NCBI GenBank assembly: GCA_937861115.1
Contig: CALMBD010000126.1
Coordinates: 1-34,461, forward strand
Direction of reading: 5' to 3'
DNA from: an uncultured Bacteroidota bacterium
GTDB taxonomy: Bacteria; Bacteroidota; Bacteroidia; Chitinophagales; Saprospiraceae
DNA: 34,461 nt
The stretch's first letter is position 1. Every line of letters starts with the position of its first letter. Shown here one piece after another: positions 1 to 10,275 of this stretch. The position numbers and the translations under genes were made by a program. A model generated the notes under the pieces. The model was not told the DNA's origin. It searched no databases and saw only the letters and a list, made by a program, of their open reading frames with translations.

Positions 1-2194
<2,194 letters not shown>

Positions 2195-2201
2195 GTATCT
2201 G

Positions 2202-2235
2202 TGCAGGCCTGCATGCCATTGAATGCAGGCCTGCA
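2202..2235. terminator. Nested palindrome between convergent gyrB and DUF1015 genes
   Basis: A perfect 13-base inverted repeat (2202-2214 and 2223-2235) flanks an 8-base loop. Each arm contains TGCAGGCCTGCA, which is itself a perfect 12-base palindrome, so the site is also a direct repeat. It starts 7 bases after the gyrB stop and ends 15 bases before the DUF1015 stop. This position suits a bidirectional terminator, but there is only a short T-run (CTTTTA) on the plus side. Confidence 0.6.
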
Positions 2236-2250
2236 ACTTTTACCCTCCCC

Positions 2251-3366
2251 TCACCGCTTCAACATTTTCACTACCATCCCGCTTTTCATCCGTGGCTCGA
2301 AGTACGTGCTCTTGGGCGGCAGACTTTCTCCTGCATCGGCCATGCGCATCATGTCTTCAAAAGCAACCGGATACAACAGGAAGCCTATACGATCGTCGCT
2401 GTCGTTGGTGGCTTTGCGCAGCCCTTCCAGTCCTTTCACCCCGTCGACATAATTGATCCGAGTATCAGTTCTTACATCCTCAATGCCGATGATGTTGCGC
2501 AGCACGAGTTCGTTGAGCAGTGTGGCATCCAGTACGACGCGGTCTTTGGCGTATTTATCCAGAATGTCTTTTTTCCAGTGGAGGCTGTACCACTCCTTGT
2601 GGATGTACATGACGATTTCGTGCTTCTCCCGGGGTTTGCGCGGTTCGGGCAGTACGCTAAGGTCGAACAGGCGCGACATTTGAACGATGAACTGGGTCGG
2701 GCTTACATCGCGCAGGCCTTCGACCACGCGGTTGTAGTCGAGAATTTCCAGCTGGTCGGACGCAAAAAAAGCACAGAACAGGTTGTCGAAGTCGAGTTCC
2801 GGGTTTTTATCTTTCAGACGTTCGTGCAGCAGGGCGATGGTTGTGGTGCGGTGGTGGCCATCGGCGATATAGGTTCGGTTGACCTGGCTGGCAAACATTT
2901 CCTGCAGGTGTTGTATTTCTGCGGGATCGGTCACACACCACACACTATGCGTCTGGCGGTCTTTGACAAAGCGCGTGACGTAGAGGGGCTTGTTGGAGCC
3001 GGCGAAGTTGTCGAGCCATTGGCTGATATCCGGCGCGGGCGGGTAAGTCAGCAGCACCGGCTTCAGGATGGCATTCCAGCGCAGAAAGAGCTGCATTTGT
3101 TGTTGTTCGCGTTCGCTGAGCGTTTTTTCGTGTTTCTTTACCTTGCCTGCGAAAAAATCCTCCACATCGTCGAGTGCGATGAGGCCTATGTGCTTTCGCA
3201 CCTCGGTTTCGATCTGATAAATGTAAAAAGCTGTTGCCGGTGCAGTCTCAAAAAAGCCGTTGGCCTGAAATTCGCGAAAGGAGTTTTTGGCGTCGTCGCA
3301 GAAGGAATCGGGAGAGGCAATAAAGTCGAAATTCGGGTAGGTGCCGTGAAATGGTTTTATTTGCAT
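2251..3366 (-). CDS. DUF1015 family protein
   Basis: A 371-residue cytoplasmic protein of the DUF1015 family, whose biochemical role is not established. The evidence is the near-start MQIKPFHGTYP, which resembles the usual I-x-PF opening of the family, the region AFYIYQIE, and the family signature ADGHHRTTT in the middle of the protein. The start was placed at the ATG at 3364-3366, because the 16 extra residues of the longer frame look like leader sequence and the family begins at this point. Members are often encoded near serine-biosynthesis genes, but no such genes are present here. It converges on gyrB across the palindrome at 2202-2235 and diverges from the cyclase gene. Confidence 0.85.
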   Translation of the reverse strand: MQIKPFHGTYPNFDFIASPDSFCDDAKNSFREFQANGFFETAPATAFYIYQIETEVRKHIGLIALDDVEDFFAGKVKKHEKTLSEREQQQMQLFLRWNAILKPVLLTYPPAPDISQWLDNFAGSNKPLYVTRFVKDRQTHSVWCVTDPAEIQHLQEMFASQVNRTYIADGHHRTTTIALLHERLKDKNPELDFDNLFCAFFASDQLEILDYNRVVEGLRDVSPTQFIVQMSRLFDLSVLPEPRKPREKHEIVMYIHKEWYSLHWKKDILDKYAKDRVVLDATLLNELVLRNIIGIEDVRTDTRINYVDGVKGLEGLRKATNDSDDRIGFLLYPVAFEDMMRMADAGESLPPKSTYFEPRMKSGMVVKMLKR

Positions 3367-3434
3367 AGGTGGATGGTTAGAGCCTGGTAAAAGTAGCGGT
3401 TTTTCAAAAAGCAATCCGTCTAAAGCAAATAGAC

Positions 3435-3464
3435 TTGGTCAAAAGTGAAAATCTTCGACCTTTG
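3435..3464 (+). promoter_or_regulatory. Promoter of the cyclase-CHAT-TPR operon
   Basis: TTG at 3435-3437 and GACCTTTG at 3457-3464 are separated by 19 bases, which is the right geometry for a Bacteroidota housekeeping promoter. The -7 element differs from TAnnTTTG only in its first base. The same GACCTTTG octamer lies before the TonB receptor and carA genes. The predicted leader is about 85 bases. Confidence 0.6.
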
Positions 3465-3557
3465 TCTTTCTCGCTATATTTCTGCGCAGTTAAAAACAAG
3501 AATTAAATTTTGCTCGTTTGTAACGCGCCCCGGTTATCAAAGTATCGAATTCCTGAC

Positions 3558-5174
3558 ATGAAACATCAATCCGCCTTTGTTTTTATATTCATGTTGCTCG
3601 CCGCCGGCTGGCTCAGCGCTCAATCTGTCGGTGAACTGGAGTCCCGGATCAAAAAAGCAAGTTCCAAGACCGACAAGATGAACTTGTCGTATCAGGTTGC
3701 TGAAAAACTGATCGGCTCCAACCCCGCCAAGGCATCCGATTATGCGCAACAAGCCAGCCAACTGGCCACCGAACTGGGCGACAAGCGCAAAGAAGCAGAT
3801 GCTGCCTACCTCAGCGCGGAAGGGCAATATCGCGCCCGGAAGTACAGCGAGGCCGCCAGCCGCTTTCAACATGCCTGGAATTCTGCGCGCAACTACGGCC
3901 TTCGGGAGGTAGCCCTCAATGCGACCGAAAAACTGCAGGATATTGCGCTCAAGCAGAACGACTACCGCGAAGCGCTCAAATGGAGCAAGGAGACGGTGGC
4001 CTATCTCAAAGAAGCCGGCGGCGGCGTGCGCAGTGGAGGCGATGCCGTCAGACGTCTCGAGAACCAGCTCGCCGCAGCGGAGGCCGACAACCGCTCCCTG
4101 CGCGAACAGATCGCTCAACTTACCGGCCAAAGCCAGGTGCTGGAAACGACATACCAATCGCAACTGCAGGAGACAGAACAAAAAACGCGCAAGGAACTGA
4201 CGAAAAAAGACTCCGCTATCATACAGTTCGCACAGGAAAAACAACGCGCCGATTCATTGATCCGGACGAAGGCCATCCTCCTCAAAAACCTCACCGAGGA
4301 ACAGATGATCGACTCCATTGTGCGCGCCCAACAGGAACGCGAACTACAGATACAGAAAAGACGGGTAGTGGAGGCTGAACTCAAGCAGCAGGAAGGCGAA
4401 AATATCCGGAACGTACTGGCGTTGGCATCGGTTTTTATCCTGGTGCTCGCCCTGTTGTTTTATTTTCGCTTTCGCGCCAAGAAACGTGCAGCCAACGAAC
4501 TGACGCTGAAAAACGCCATGATCGAGGAAGAACAAAAACGCAGCGACGGACTGTTGCTCAATATTCTCCCGCCGGCCATTGCCCAGGAACTGAAAACCCG
4601 GAACAAGGTCGCGGCACGGCGATACGACCAGGCGACGGTCATGTTTACCGACTTTATCGGATTTACCACCATATCGGAACGCCTGAGCCCCGAAAGACTG
4701 GTAGAGGAACTCGATTACTGTTTTTCCAATTTCGATCGCATCATTGAAAAATACCGTATCGAAAAGATCAAAACGGTTGGCGACGCCTACATCTGCGCCA
4801 GCGGCCTATCCGAGCAGGTCGCCAGTCCCGGCGACATGGTAAAGGCAGCGCTGGAGATTCAGGACTTCCTGCTCCACGTAAAAGCGGAGCGTATGGACCA
4901 GGGGCTACCCTTCTTTGAAGCGCGGGTCGGTGTGCATACCGGGCCAGTGGTGGCGGGAGTTGTAGGGGCCAAAAAGTTTGCCTACGATATCTGGGGAGAT
5001 ACTGTCAACATCTCTGCACGTATGGAAGAGGCCTGCGAACCGGGCCGTGTCAATGTGAGTGAAGACACTTACTGGCTCGCCAAATACGAATTCGAGTGGC
5101 AGCACCGGGGCAAGATTGCAGCCAAAAACAAGGGCACTATGGATATGTACTATGTGGTTTCTATGAAAACCTGA
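3558..5174 (+). CDS. Membrane class III adenylate cyclase with extracytoplasmic TPR-like region
   Basis: This 538-residue protein probably makes cyclic AMP. Order of parts: a Sec signal peptide ending in LSAQ (about 1-21), a helical TPR-like region (about 30-150), a coiled coil (about 165-280), one membrane segment (about 285-305, NVLALASVFILVLALLFYF), a short linker, and a C-terminal class III cyclase domain (about 355-535). The metal-binding aspartates D365 (FTDF) and D409 (VGDAY) are present. So are the adenine-selecting pair K405 and D477 (AYDIWGD) and the transition-state residues N484 and R488, which favours ATP over GTP. The signal peptide and membrane segment place the helical region outside the cytoplasmic membrane and the catalytic domain inside, as in a sensor. 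The start was moved to 3558 because the upstream residues precede a clear signal peptide. It is the first gene of an operon, 22 bases before the CHAT gene. Confidence 0.85.
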   Translation: MKHQSAFVFIFMLLAAGWLSAQSVGELESRIKKASSKTDKMNLSYQVAEKLIGSNPAKASDYAQQASQLATELGDKRKEADAAYLSAEGQYRARKYSEAASRFQHAWNSARNYGLREVALNATEKLQDIALKQNDYREALKWSKETVAYLKEAGGGVRSGGDAVRRLENQLAAAEADNRSLREQIAQLTGQSQVLETTYQSQLQETEQKTRKELTKKDSAIIQFAQEKQRADSLIRTKAILLKNLTEEQMIDSIVRAQQERELQIQKRRVVEAELKQQEGENIRNVLALASVFILVLALLFYFRFRAKKRAANELTLKNAMIEEEQKRSDGLLLNILPPAIAQELKTRNKVAARRYDQATVMFTDFIGFTTISERLSPERLVEELDYCFSNFDRIIEKYRIEKIKTVGDAYICASGLSEQVASPGDMVKAALEIQDFLLHVKAERMDQGLPFFEARVGVHTGPVVAGVVGAKKFAYDIWGDTVNISARMEEACEPGRVNVSEDTYWLAKYEFEWQHRGKIAAKNKGTMDMYYVVSMKT

Positions 5175-5196
5175 TCATAAAAGACGGGATTGCAGC

Positions 5197-6660
5197 ATGA
5201 ACTACCGCAACATAAAAATATACGTCGAGAACAACAAGATCTCCCTGAAGATCGAGGCCTCCTCGAATGCCGACGCACCGCTGCCCGTCATTCCCAACAA
5301 CTACAACCTCGAAAAACTCCACCTGCAGATCAGGGTTTCGAAGATTTTCCAGAAAGTGCTGAATATCCGCCGCACCATGGTTAAAAGCGAAATCGAGATA
5401 TTCGACCGGGAAGACTTTGTTATTCTGGGTAATATGCTGAGCAACCTGCTCACGCTGTCAAAAGACGAAGAGAATGGCAAGAACATATTGATGGAGTTTT
5501 TCGATATGTACTACAAGGAGGTGATCGAAACGCCGGACCAGAGTCGCATCCGCCTTTTTTTGGAATTTGACAAAAATGCACGCGAACTGGCCGAACTGCC
5601 CTGGGAATACATCCGGTACAAAGACACTTATCTGGGCGCGCATCCTTACAATTGCGTCAACCTGATGCGGAAAATACCGCTTGGAGCGGAATACGAAGAC
5701 CGGCAGTTTACGCCGCCCAACCGCCTGTCGGTGATCCTGATTCTTGCAGACCCCGGGACGCCGCCATATCAAATCGATCAAAAGGAAAAAAACGACCTGA
5801 TCGGTATGCTGGAACACCTGAAAAAACGGGTCGACAACAGCGACAAAGAAAAAGACCCGGCATGGCAGGAAGAAAAAAGCCGCTTTAATTTCAGGGTGAT
5901 CGAATCGCCGCACCGCAAAGACCTGATCGACCGGTTGAAAGAAGCCAGGCAGGAACTGGACCTGCAAAACGAACCCTATATTGTTCATCTTTTCGGCCAT
6001 GCCCGTCCGGATGCTGTGGCCCTGGCGCCTCAGGATGAATACAGCACCGAACCCGACTGGGTGAGCGACAAAAATTTTGCCGCGCTTTTTGATAAACTGA
6101 TCCCTTCCGAAAAGCCGCCCCTGTTTGTCATGACGGCCTGCGACAGCGGGAAAATCGTCAACTTTACCGAAAATCGTGGTGTGGCCTTCCAGTTGCTGGT
6201 CCAGCAGAAAATGATGGCTGTGCTGGCCATGCAAAATGAGGTGCTGTCTTCCGTTGCCTTTAGTTTTATGGAGAAGATGTACCAGGCATTGCTCGATGGC
6301 GCAGATATCGCCGAGGCAGTAACCAGGGGCCGGTCGTTTTTGGGCGCCGACTACTTCGACGAACCATACAGCAACAATGCGTTCGGCAGCCCCATCCTTT
6401 TTGTTACAACAGACAAACTCCTGCACCTGATACAACCCGCAACCGCATCGGAAGAAGAGTGGGTTAAGAAGATTTGCAAGTTGAAACCCAAACCCCCGTG
6501 TCGCGAGCCGCAGTTTTACCATCCGTTTGAAAAACAGTGCAAGATTTGCGGCGGCGATCTGGAAGAACTCGGCGCTGAAACGGAATCTTTTGCCGCTTCC
6601 CACTCCTCAAGTTCGGATGCAACATCGCGGAGCACCAAATCCACTTCCAGAAGTATTTGA
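5197..6660 (+). CDS. CHAT-domain cysteine protease with C-terminal Cys cluster
   Basis: CHAT proteases belong to clan CD with caspases, and some act as cell-death or defence effectors. Residues of about 70-400 form the CHAT domain: a LELAELPWEYIRY-like block (here ARELAELPWEYIRY), the catalytic His268 in HLFGHARPD and the catalytic Cys315 in TACDSG, with AFGSPILF near its end. Both catalytic residues are intact, so the protein is probably active. There is no signal peptide or membrane segment, which suggests the cytoplasm. After the protease domain come four cysteines, C427-x7-C435-x12-C448-x2-C451, that could bind zinc, then a Ser/Thr-rich tail from about 462. It lies 22 bases after the cyclase and 21 bases before the TPR gene, so it is probably co-transcribed. 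The substrate is unknown. CHAT assignment is confident; the function is inference. Confidence 0.85.
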   Translation: MNYRNIKIYVENNKISLKIEASSNADAPLPVIPNNYNLEKLHLQIRVSKIFQKVLNIRRTMVKSEIEIFDREDFVILGNMLSNLLTLSKDEENGKNILMEFFDMYYKEVIETPDQSRIRLFLEFDKNARELAELPWEYIRYKDTYLGAHPYNCVNLMRKIPLGAEYEDRQFTPPNRLSVILILADPGTPPYQIDQKEKNDLIGMLEHLKKRVDNSDKEKDPAWQEEKSRFNFRVIESPHRKDLIDRLKEARQELDLQNEPYIVHLFGHARPDAVALAPQDEYSTEPDWVSDKNFAALFDKLIPSEKPPLFVMTACDSGKIVNFTENRGVAFQLLVQQKMMAVLAMQNEVLSSVAFSFMEKMYQALLDGADIAEAVTRGRSFLGADYFDEPYSNNAFGSPILFVTTDKLLHLIQPATASEEEWVKKICKLKPKPPCREPQFYHPFEKQCKICGGDLEELGAETESFAASHSSSSDATSRSTKSTSRSI

Positions 6661-6681
6661 ACCACCCCAAGCCGATCTGCC

Positions 6682-9312
6682 ATGCTTGAAGCAAAGGAAA
6701 TCACCGATCTGTTGGCAAAAACGTATTTCAATGCCGCCCGTAGTGAAGGGATCGACATGGTAAAGGTCGCGTCGGTGCTGGAACACCTTCGCCCCCGCTT
6801 CAATGGCCCGCCTGTTTACGATATCTGGAAACATATTCGCCTCGATGAGTCCGATCTGCAGAACGACAACCTGCTGGGCGTATTTGTCCGGCTGAAATTC
6901 GATTACTACGACCTCGTTTACCGCAGTGCAGTGCGCCTGATCGCTACAGAAGCAGAAAAAAATCCGGATAACGCTTTCCAGACCTGGCTCGACATTTATA
7001 TCAATGCGCTGGTCAGTTGGGAAAGCAATGTGTACGATCGTGTCGACGATATTGAACCAAAAATGGCCAGGGCGCATATCGATTTTATGCACAGCGCCCA
7101 AAAATACCACGACTTCGTTCGCGAAAACCGATGGGCCGATTGCTATGACTGGTATGCCGGACTGGCGCGCCACGAGCGCATTTCTGCCGAACTGCGTGCG
7201 GGGCTGGAAATTATCGCCGGTCAAATTCAATTGTACCATATCCTCGACCCCGAAGCAGCCAGGATACATTTTGAGAAGGCGCAGGCACTCGGACTGAAAT
7301 CGGCAAGACTGGAACGCGCCTTTGGCGACCTCCACCTCAATAAACAGGAATTCGATGCAGCGCGATTGCGTTACCTCACAGCGCTCTCGTACGACGATGC
7401 CGATGCCGACAACTATATTGCCCTGGGCGACAGCTACCGCGACGAGCGCAAATACAAACTCGCCGAAGATTACTACCGGCAGGCCATCAGGCACAATCCC
7501 ATCGATGTCAGTGCCTACGACCGCCTGATCTACCTTTACGGCGAGCCGGATATTTTTTCCGAAAATGTGGATAAAATCCCGGCTTTGCTCGAGAAGATCG
7601 AATTGCTCAATCCGAAATCAAAAGATGAGCGCTACGCCAACTGGCGCTACGGCAGTTACAGGAGTGTCGGAGGCGCTTATTATCGCAATAACGACTTTTC
7701 CCAGGCTGTTATATGGTACCGGAAAGCCATCAAAAGCCAGCCCCGCTGGCCGCTCGCCTACCTCGACCTGGGCTATGCCCTTTATGCCGACAAGAAAACT
7801 GCCGAGGCCAAAAAAGCGTTGCTCAAGGCGGAGTCGATCTCTCCCGATAACTTTGATGTGATCTGGGCCCTGGCCTGGTTTTACGACCAGGAAAAAATCA
7901 GCGCACGCGCATCGGAATACTACAACCGGTGCCTGGAAATACGGCCACAGGCCGGCAAAACGCTCCACGTCGTGCTGGGCGATATTTATGCCAATCAGAT
8001 GGGCGATTATGATCGCGCCATCGAACAGTACGAAAAGGCTACTGTCCTTAATCCCGGCGATGCCACAGGCTTTGAAAAACTGGCAAAGGCATACACTGAA
8101 CGCAACCGCTCCGAGCAGGCGGAAAGCGCGTGGCATCGTGCAGCAGCGCTGGACCCGGCGAAGAGCGATTACCAGAATGAAATTGGCATCATCTATTACC
8201 GGCGCGGGGATTATGCCAAAGCTGCAGAATACTTCCAAAAAGCACTCGATCTGCGCCCAACCGATGTCGTCATCAACGATAACCTCGGTCAGGCTTTACA
8301 AAACGCAGGGCGAATAGATGAGGCAGAGCGTGTTTACCTGAAATCGCTGGAAATGACGCCCGAAAATGCCCCCTATCACAACCGCCTGGGTAACTTCTAC
8401 ACTAACATTGGGCAGCAGGAAAAAGCGCTGGAACAGTACCGGATAGCTGTGGAACAAGATGCCTCCAACCCGGTTTACCATGAAAATATGGGCTTCATTT
8501 ACAAAGCAATGAACATGCCCGACGAGGCCAGACGCAGTTATGAAAAAGCGGCCGGGCTGGCGCCGGAAAACGGCAATTACCCCAACGAGATCGGTATTCT
8601 TTATTTTAGTCAGAACGACTTTGAAAAGGCGGCCGAATACTTCAAAAAAGCAACCGACCTGAACCCCGACGACGGCGTTATGTTCGATAACCTGGGCCAG
8701 TCGCTCGAAAGAACGGGCCGCGCCGAGGCAGAACAGGCCTATCTGCGTGCCACGACCCTGAAGCCTGATCGCGACGATTACCTGAACCGTCTCGGTAATT
8801 TTTATGCCAATAAGGGGGAAGACGACAAAGCGGTACCCTGGTATGAAAAAGCCATTGCCGTGAATCCGGGCGACAGTGTGTACTATTCCAATCTGGCATC
8901 GTCGCAACGCAAGCTCGCCCGATATGAAGAAGCCGAAAAAACATGCCTTGCCGGACTTGCCGTATCGCCCGACTACCACATCCTGCTTAACCTGATGGGC
9001 GTGCTTTGTCTGGACCGGAAGGCGTACGACACCGCCCTCGAATACATCCGCAAAGCTGTGGCGATCGACCCCGGCAACCAGATTTACCAAATTAATCTCG
9101 CCGAGACATACTACATGCTGGGCGATTATGCGAATGCTTCCGAGCACGTTATGCGGGCGATCGAGTTGCAGCCCGACAACGAACTTTATCCGACCTATCT
9201 GCTGAAAGCCACCGAGACGCTTTCAGATAAATCCGCCTTTGTTACCCGGCTTCGCGCACTGGCTATCGCAAACCCCCGGCTTCAGGAGACAATAGAGGCC
9301 CTGGAGGGGTAG
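6682..9312 (+). CDS. Large TPR-repeat protein
   Basis: An 876-residue protein without signal peptide or membrane segments, made mostly of tetratricopeptide repeats and so probably a cytoplasmic protein-binding scaffold. Residues 1 to about 185 form a helical region that I do not recognise. From about 190 to 850 there are roughly 16 TPR units of 34 residues, for example around DNYIALGDSYRDERKYKLAE. Residues 497-632 and 633-767 are copies of one 136-residue block (four TPRs): both begin with NEIGI, continue with AAEYF and DNLGQ, and then RLGNFY. It is the last gene of the cyclase-CHAT-TPR operon, 21 bases after the CHAT stop. Because TPR and CHAT parts are fused in the type III-E CRISPR protease, this protein may be the regulator or substrate adaptor of the CHAT protease; this is inference. 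Confidence 0.85.
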   Translation: MLEAKEITDLLAKTYFNAARSEGIDMVKVASVLEHLRPRFNGPPVYDIWKHIRLDESDLQNDNLLGVFVRLKFDYYDLVYRSAVRLIATEAEKNPDNAFQTWLDIYINALVSWESNVYDRVDDIEPKMARAHIDFMHSAQKYHDFVRENRWADCYDWYAGLARHERISAELRAGLEIIAGQIQLYHILDPEAARIHFEKAQALGLKSARLERAFGDLHLNKQEFDAARLRYLTALSYDDADADNYIALGDSYRDERKYKLAEDYYRQAIRHNPIDVSAYDRLIYLYGEPDIFSENVDKIPALLEKIELLNPKSKDERYANWRYGSYRSVGGAYYRNNDFSQAVIWYRKAIKSQPRWPLAYLDLGYALYADKKTAEAKKALLKAESISPDNFDVIWALAWFYDQEKISARASEYYNRCLEIRPQAGKTLHVVLGDIYANQMGDYDRAIEQYEKATVLNPGDATGFEKLAKAYTERNRSEQAESAWHRAAALDPAKSDYQNEIGIIYYRRGDYAKAAEYFQKALDLRPTDVVINDNLGQALQNAGRIDEAERVYLKSLEMTPENAPYHNRLGNFYTNIGQQEKALEQYRIAVEQDASNPVYHENMGFIYKAMNMPDEARRSYEKAAGLAPENGNYPNEIGILYFSQNDFEKAAEYFKKATDLNPDDGVMFDNLGQSLERTGRAEAEQAYLRATTLKPDRDDYLNRLGNFYANKGEDDKAVPWYEKAIAVNPGDSVYYSNLASSQRKLARYEEAEKTCLAGLAVSPDYHILLNLMGVLCLDRKAYDTALEYIRKAVAIDPGNQIYQINLAETYYMLGDYANASEHVMRAIELQPDNELYPTYLLKATETLSDKSAFVTRLRALAIANPRLQETIEALEG

Positions 9313-9332
9313 TACAGCAAAGCCATGGCTGC

Positions 9333-9411
9333 CTGGCGATTGAAGACTTTGCAGCGGCCGGTTCCAGACCAACATATCGAAAATGGCCGCTGTAAAATCT
9401 GCAATCGCCAG
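9333..9411. repeat. Long imperfect inverted repeat between convergent genes
   Basis: The arms at 9333-9359 and 9385-9411 are 27 bases each and match at 24 positions. One of the three mismatches would be a G-U pair in RNA. The loop is 25 bases. The repeat fills most of the 119-base gap between the TPR gene and the convergent DUF4920 gene. There is no T-run on either side, so it is not a standard intrinsic terminator. A perfect 10-base palindrome (AGCCATGGCT, 9321-9330) lies next to it. It could stop transcription from both sides or be a REP-like mobile repeat. Confidence 0.75.
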
Positions 9412-9431
9412 ACAAACAAGTTTATGGCCTT

Positions 9432-9911
9432 TTAGTCCGTGATCAGCACACCGGCCGCTTCATAGGCCAGTTCCCGCTTGGGTTCGGTAATCTTTTCGAT
9501 CTCTTCTTTCGATTTTCCGGCATCTTCGGCATAGTGGCGCAGCACATCGACCGGTGTCACGTCGACATAGGCGTAACCATCTACTACAACGTGTCTGCCG
9601 GAAAGGTCTTTCGGCATGAAGAAGGCGTAATCCTTAAAAGTAACCCGCATTTCGGGCACGCCCGGCTGATCGGACACCAACGTCATCCAGCAGCCCTTTT
9701 TCTGGCACACCTGGCTGACCTTTCCGCTGACCTTTATGGCAAGCGAGTCCGTTTCGGTCATTTTGGAAATCAGGTCATCGTAAGAGATGGCATCATCTGC
9801 TGTAGTGGCAGCGCCAAAGTGCTTGTTGTCTCCCTGTTGTTGGGTTTGGGCATTGCCGCAGGCGAAGAAAAATACAGTCGCGCAAAAGCCGAAAATCAGA
9901 TTTTTTAACAT
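9432..9911 (-). CDS. DUF4920 lipoprotein
   Basis: A 159-residue protein with a lipoprotein signal peptide: FFFAC places the acylated cysteine at residue 18, so the mature protein is probably anchored to a membrane facing the periplasm. The remainder matches the DUF4920 family, recognisable by VSGKVSQVCQKKGCWM followed by a compact beta-rich domain that has TFKDYAFFMPKDLSG. DUF4920 proteins resemble small OB-fold-like domains and have no settled function. The two cysteines in VCQKKGC are a typical feature. It is transcribed alone from its own promoter at 9970-9999, toward the CHAT-TPR operon, and there is nothing to tie it to that operon functionally. Confidence 0.8.
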   Translation of the reverse strand: MLKNLIFGFCATVFFFACGNAQTQQQGDNKHFGAATTADDAISYDDLISKMTETDSLAIKVSGKVSQVCQKKGCWMTLVSDQPGVPEMRVTFKDYAFFMPKDLSGRHVVVDGYAYVDVTPVDVLRHYAEDAGKSKEEIEKITEPKRELAYEAAGVLITD

Positions 9912-9939
9912 CGTTTTAAATATTTTGTAAATTATTGAA

Positions 9940-9958
9940 AGTCAGTGTTTTGCTGACT
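9940..9958 (-). other. Small hairpin in the DUF4920 leader
   Basis: AGTCAG (9940-9945) and CTGACT (9953-9958) form a 6-base-pair stem with a 7-base loop. It lies between the predicted promoter and the start of the DUF4920 gene, in the untranslated leader. It may affect mRNA stability or translation; nothing more can be said. Confidence 0.35.
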
Positions 9959-9969
9959 AAAATACGGTG

Positions 9970-9999
9970 CAAAAGTACAAAATGCCACGGATACGGCAA
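9970..9999 (-). promoter_or_regulatory. Promoter of the DUF4920 lipoprotein gene
   Basis: Read on the minus strand, TTG (9997-9999) is followed after 19 bases by TACTTTTG (9970-9977), an exact TAnnTTTG element. This is one of the clearest Bacteroidota promoters in the window. Transcription would start about 50 bases before the gene. Confidence 0.65.
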
Positions 10000-10275
10000 C
10001 CCATGGCACAATATTCGGATGGCTAAATTGTTCTTGAAATCGCTAATCCGCCTGGTTATCCCCATTACCTTTTGCGCTTTTTTAGTCAATAAGAAAGCAT
10101 ATTCCGATCTCAGCCTATTGGTCAAAATGTGTTTTTTTGTAATTCGTTGGGTGAGGCTTAATTTTCACGATTCAAGAACCCGGTTTTTTGCCGAGTTTAA
10201 TCAATTCAACAGACTGCTTGCACCCTTCGTTTTACCCACACTTTTTTGTAAATGTTATCAAATCCTGTCAGAAAC

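Larger units (their letters stand above)
9912..10275. other. Divergent intergenic region, 364 bases
   Basis: This gap separates the DUF4920 gene (minus) from the MORN-caspase gene (plus). It holds the minus-strand promoter at 9970-9999 and the small leader hairpin. On the plus strand I found no convincing promoter for the caspase gene, although there are several T-rich tracts ending in TTTG (near 10139 and 10247). A plus-strand open frame from 9935 is not considered a gene. Confidence 0.5.

Noticed and set aside
5458-6603. Long minus-strand open frame (381 codons) opposite the CHAT gene
   Set aside because: It is antisense to a gene with intact catalytic motifs and has the Phe/Val/Gly-rich look of a shadow frame. 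The same holds for long antisense frames at 611-1579, 16927-17799, 23039-24118 and 27463-28566.
9333-9411. Long inverted repeat as a standard intrinsic terminator
   Set aside because: There is no T-run after the stem on either strand, and the loop is long. It is listed as a repeat instead.
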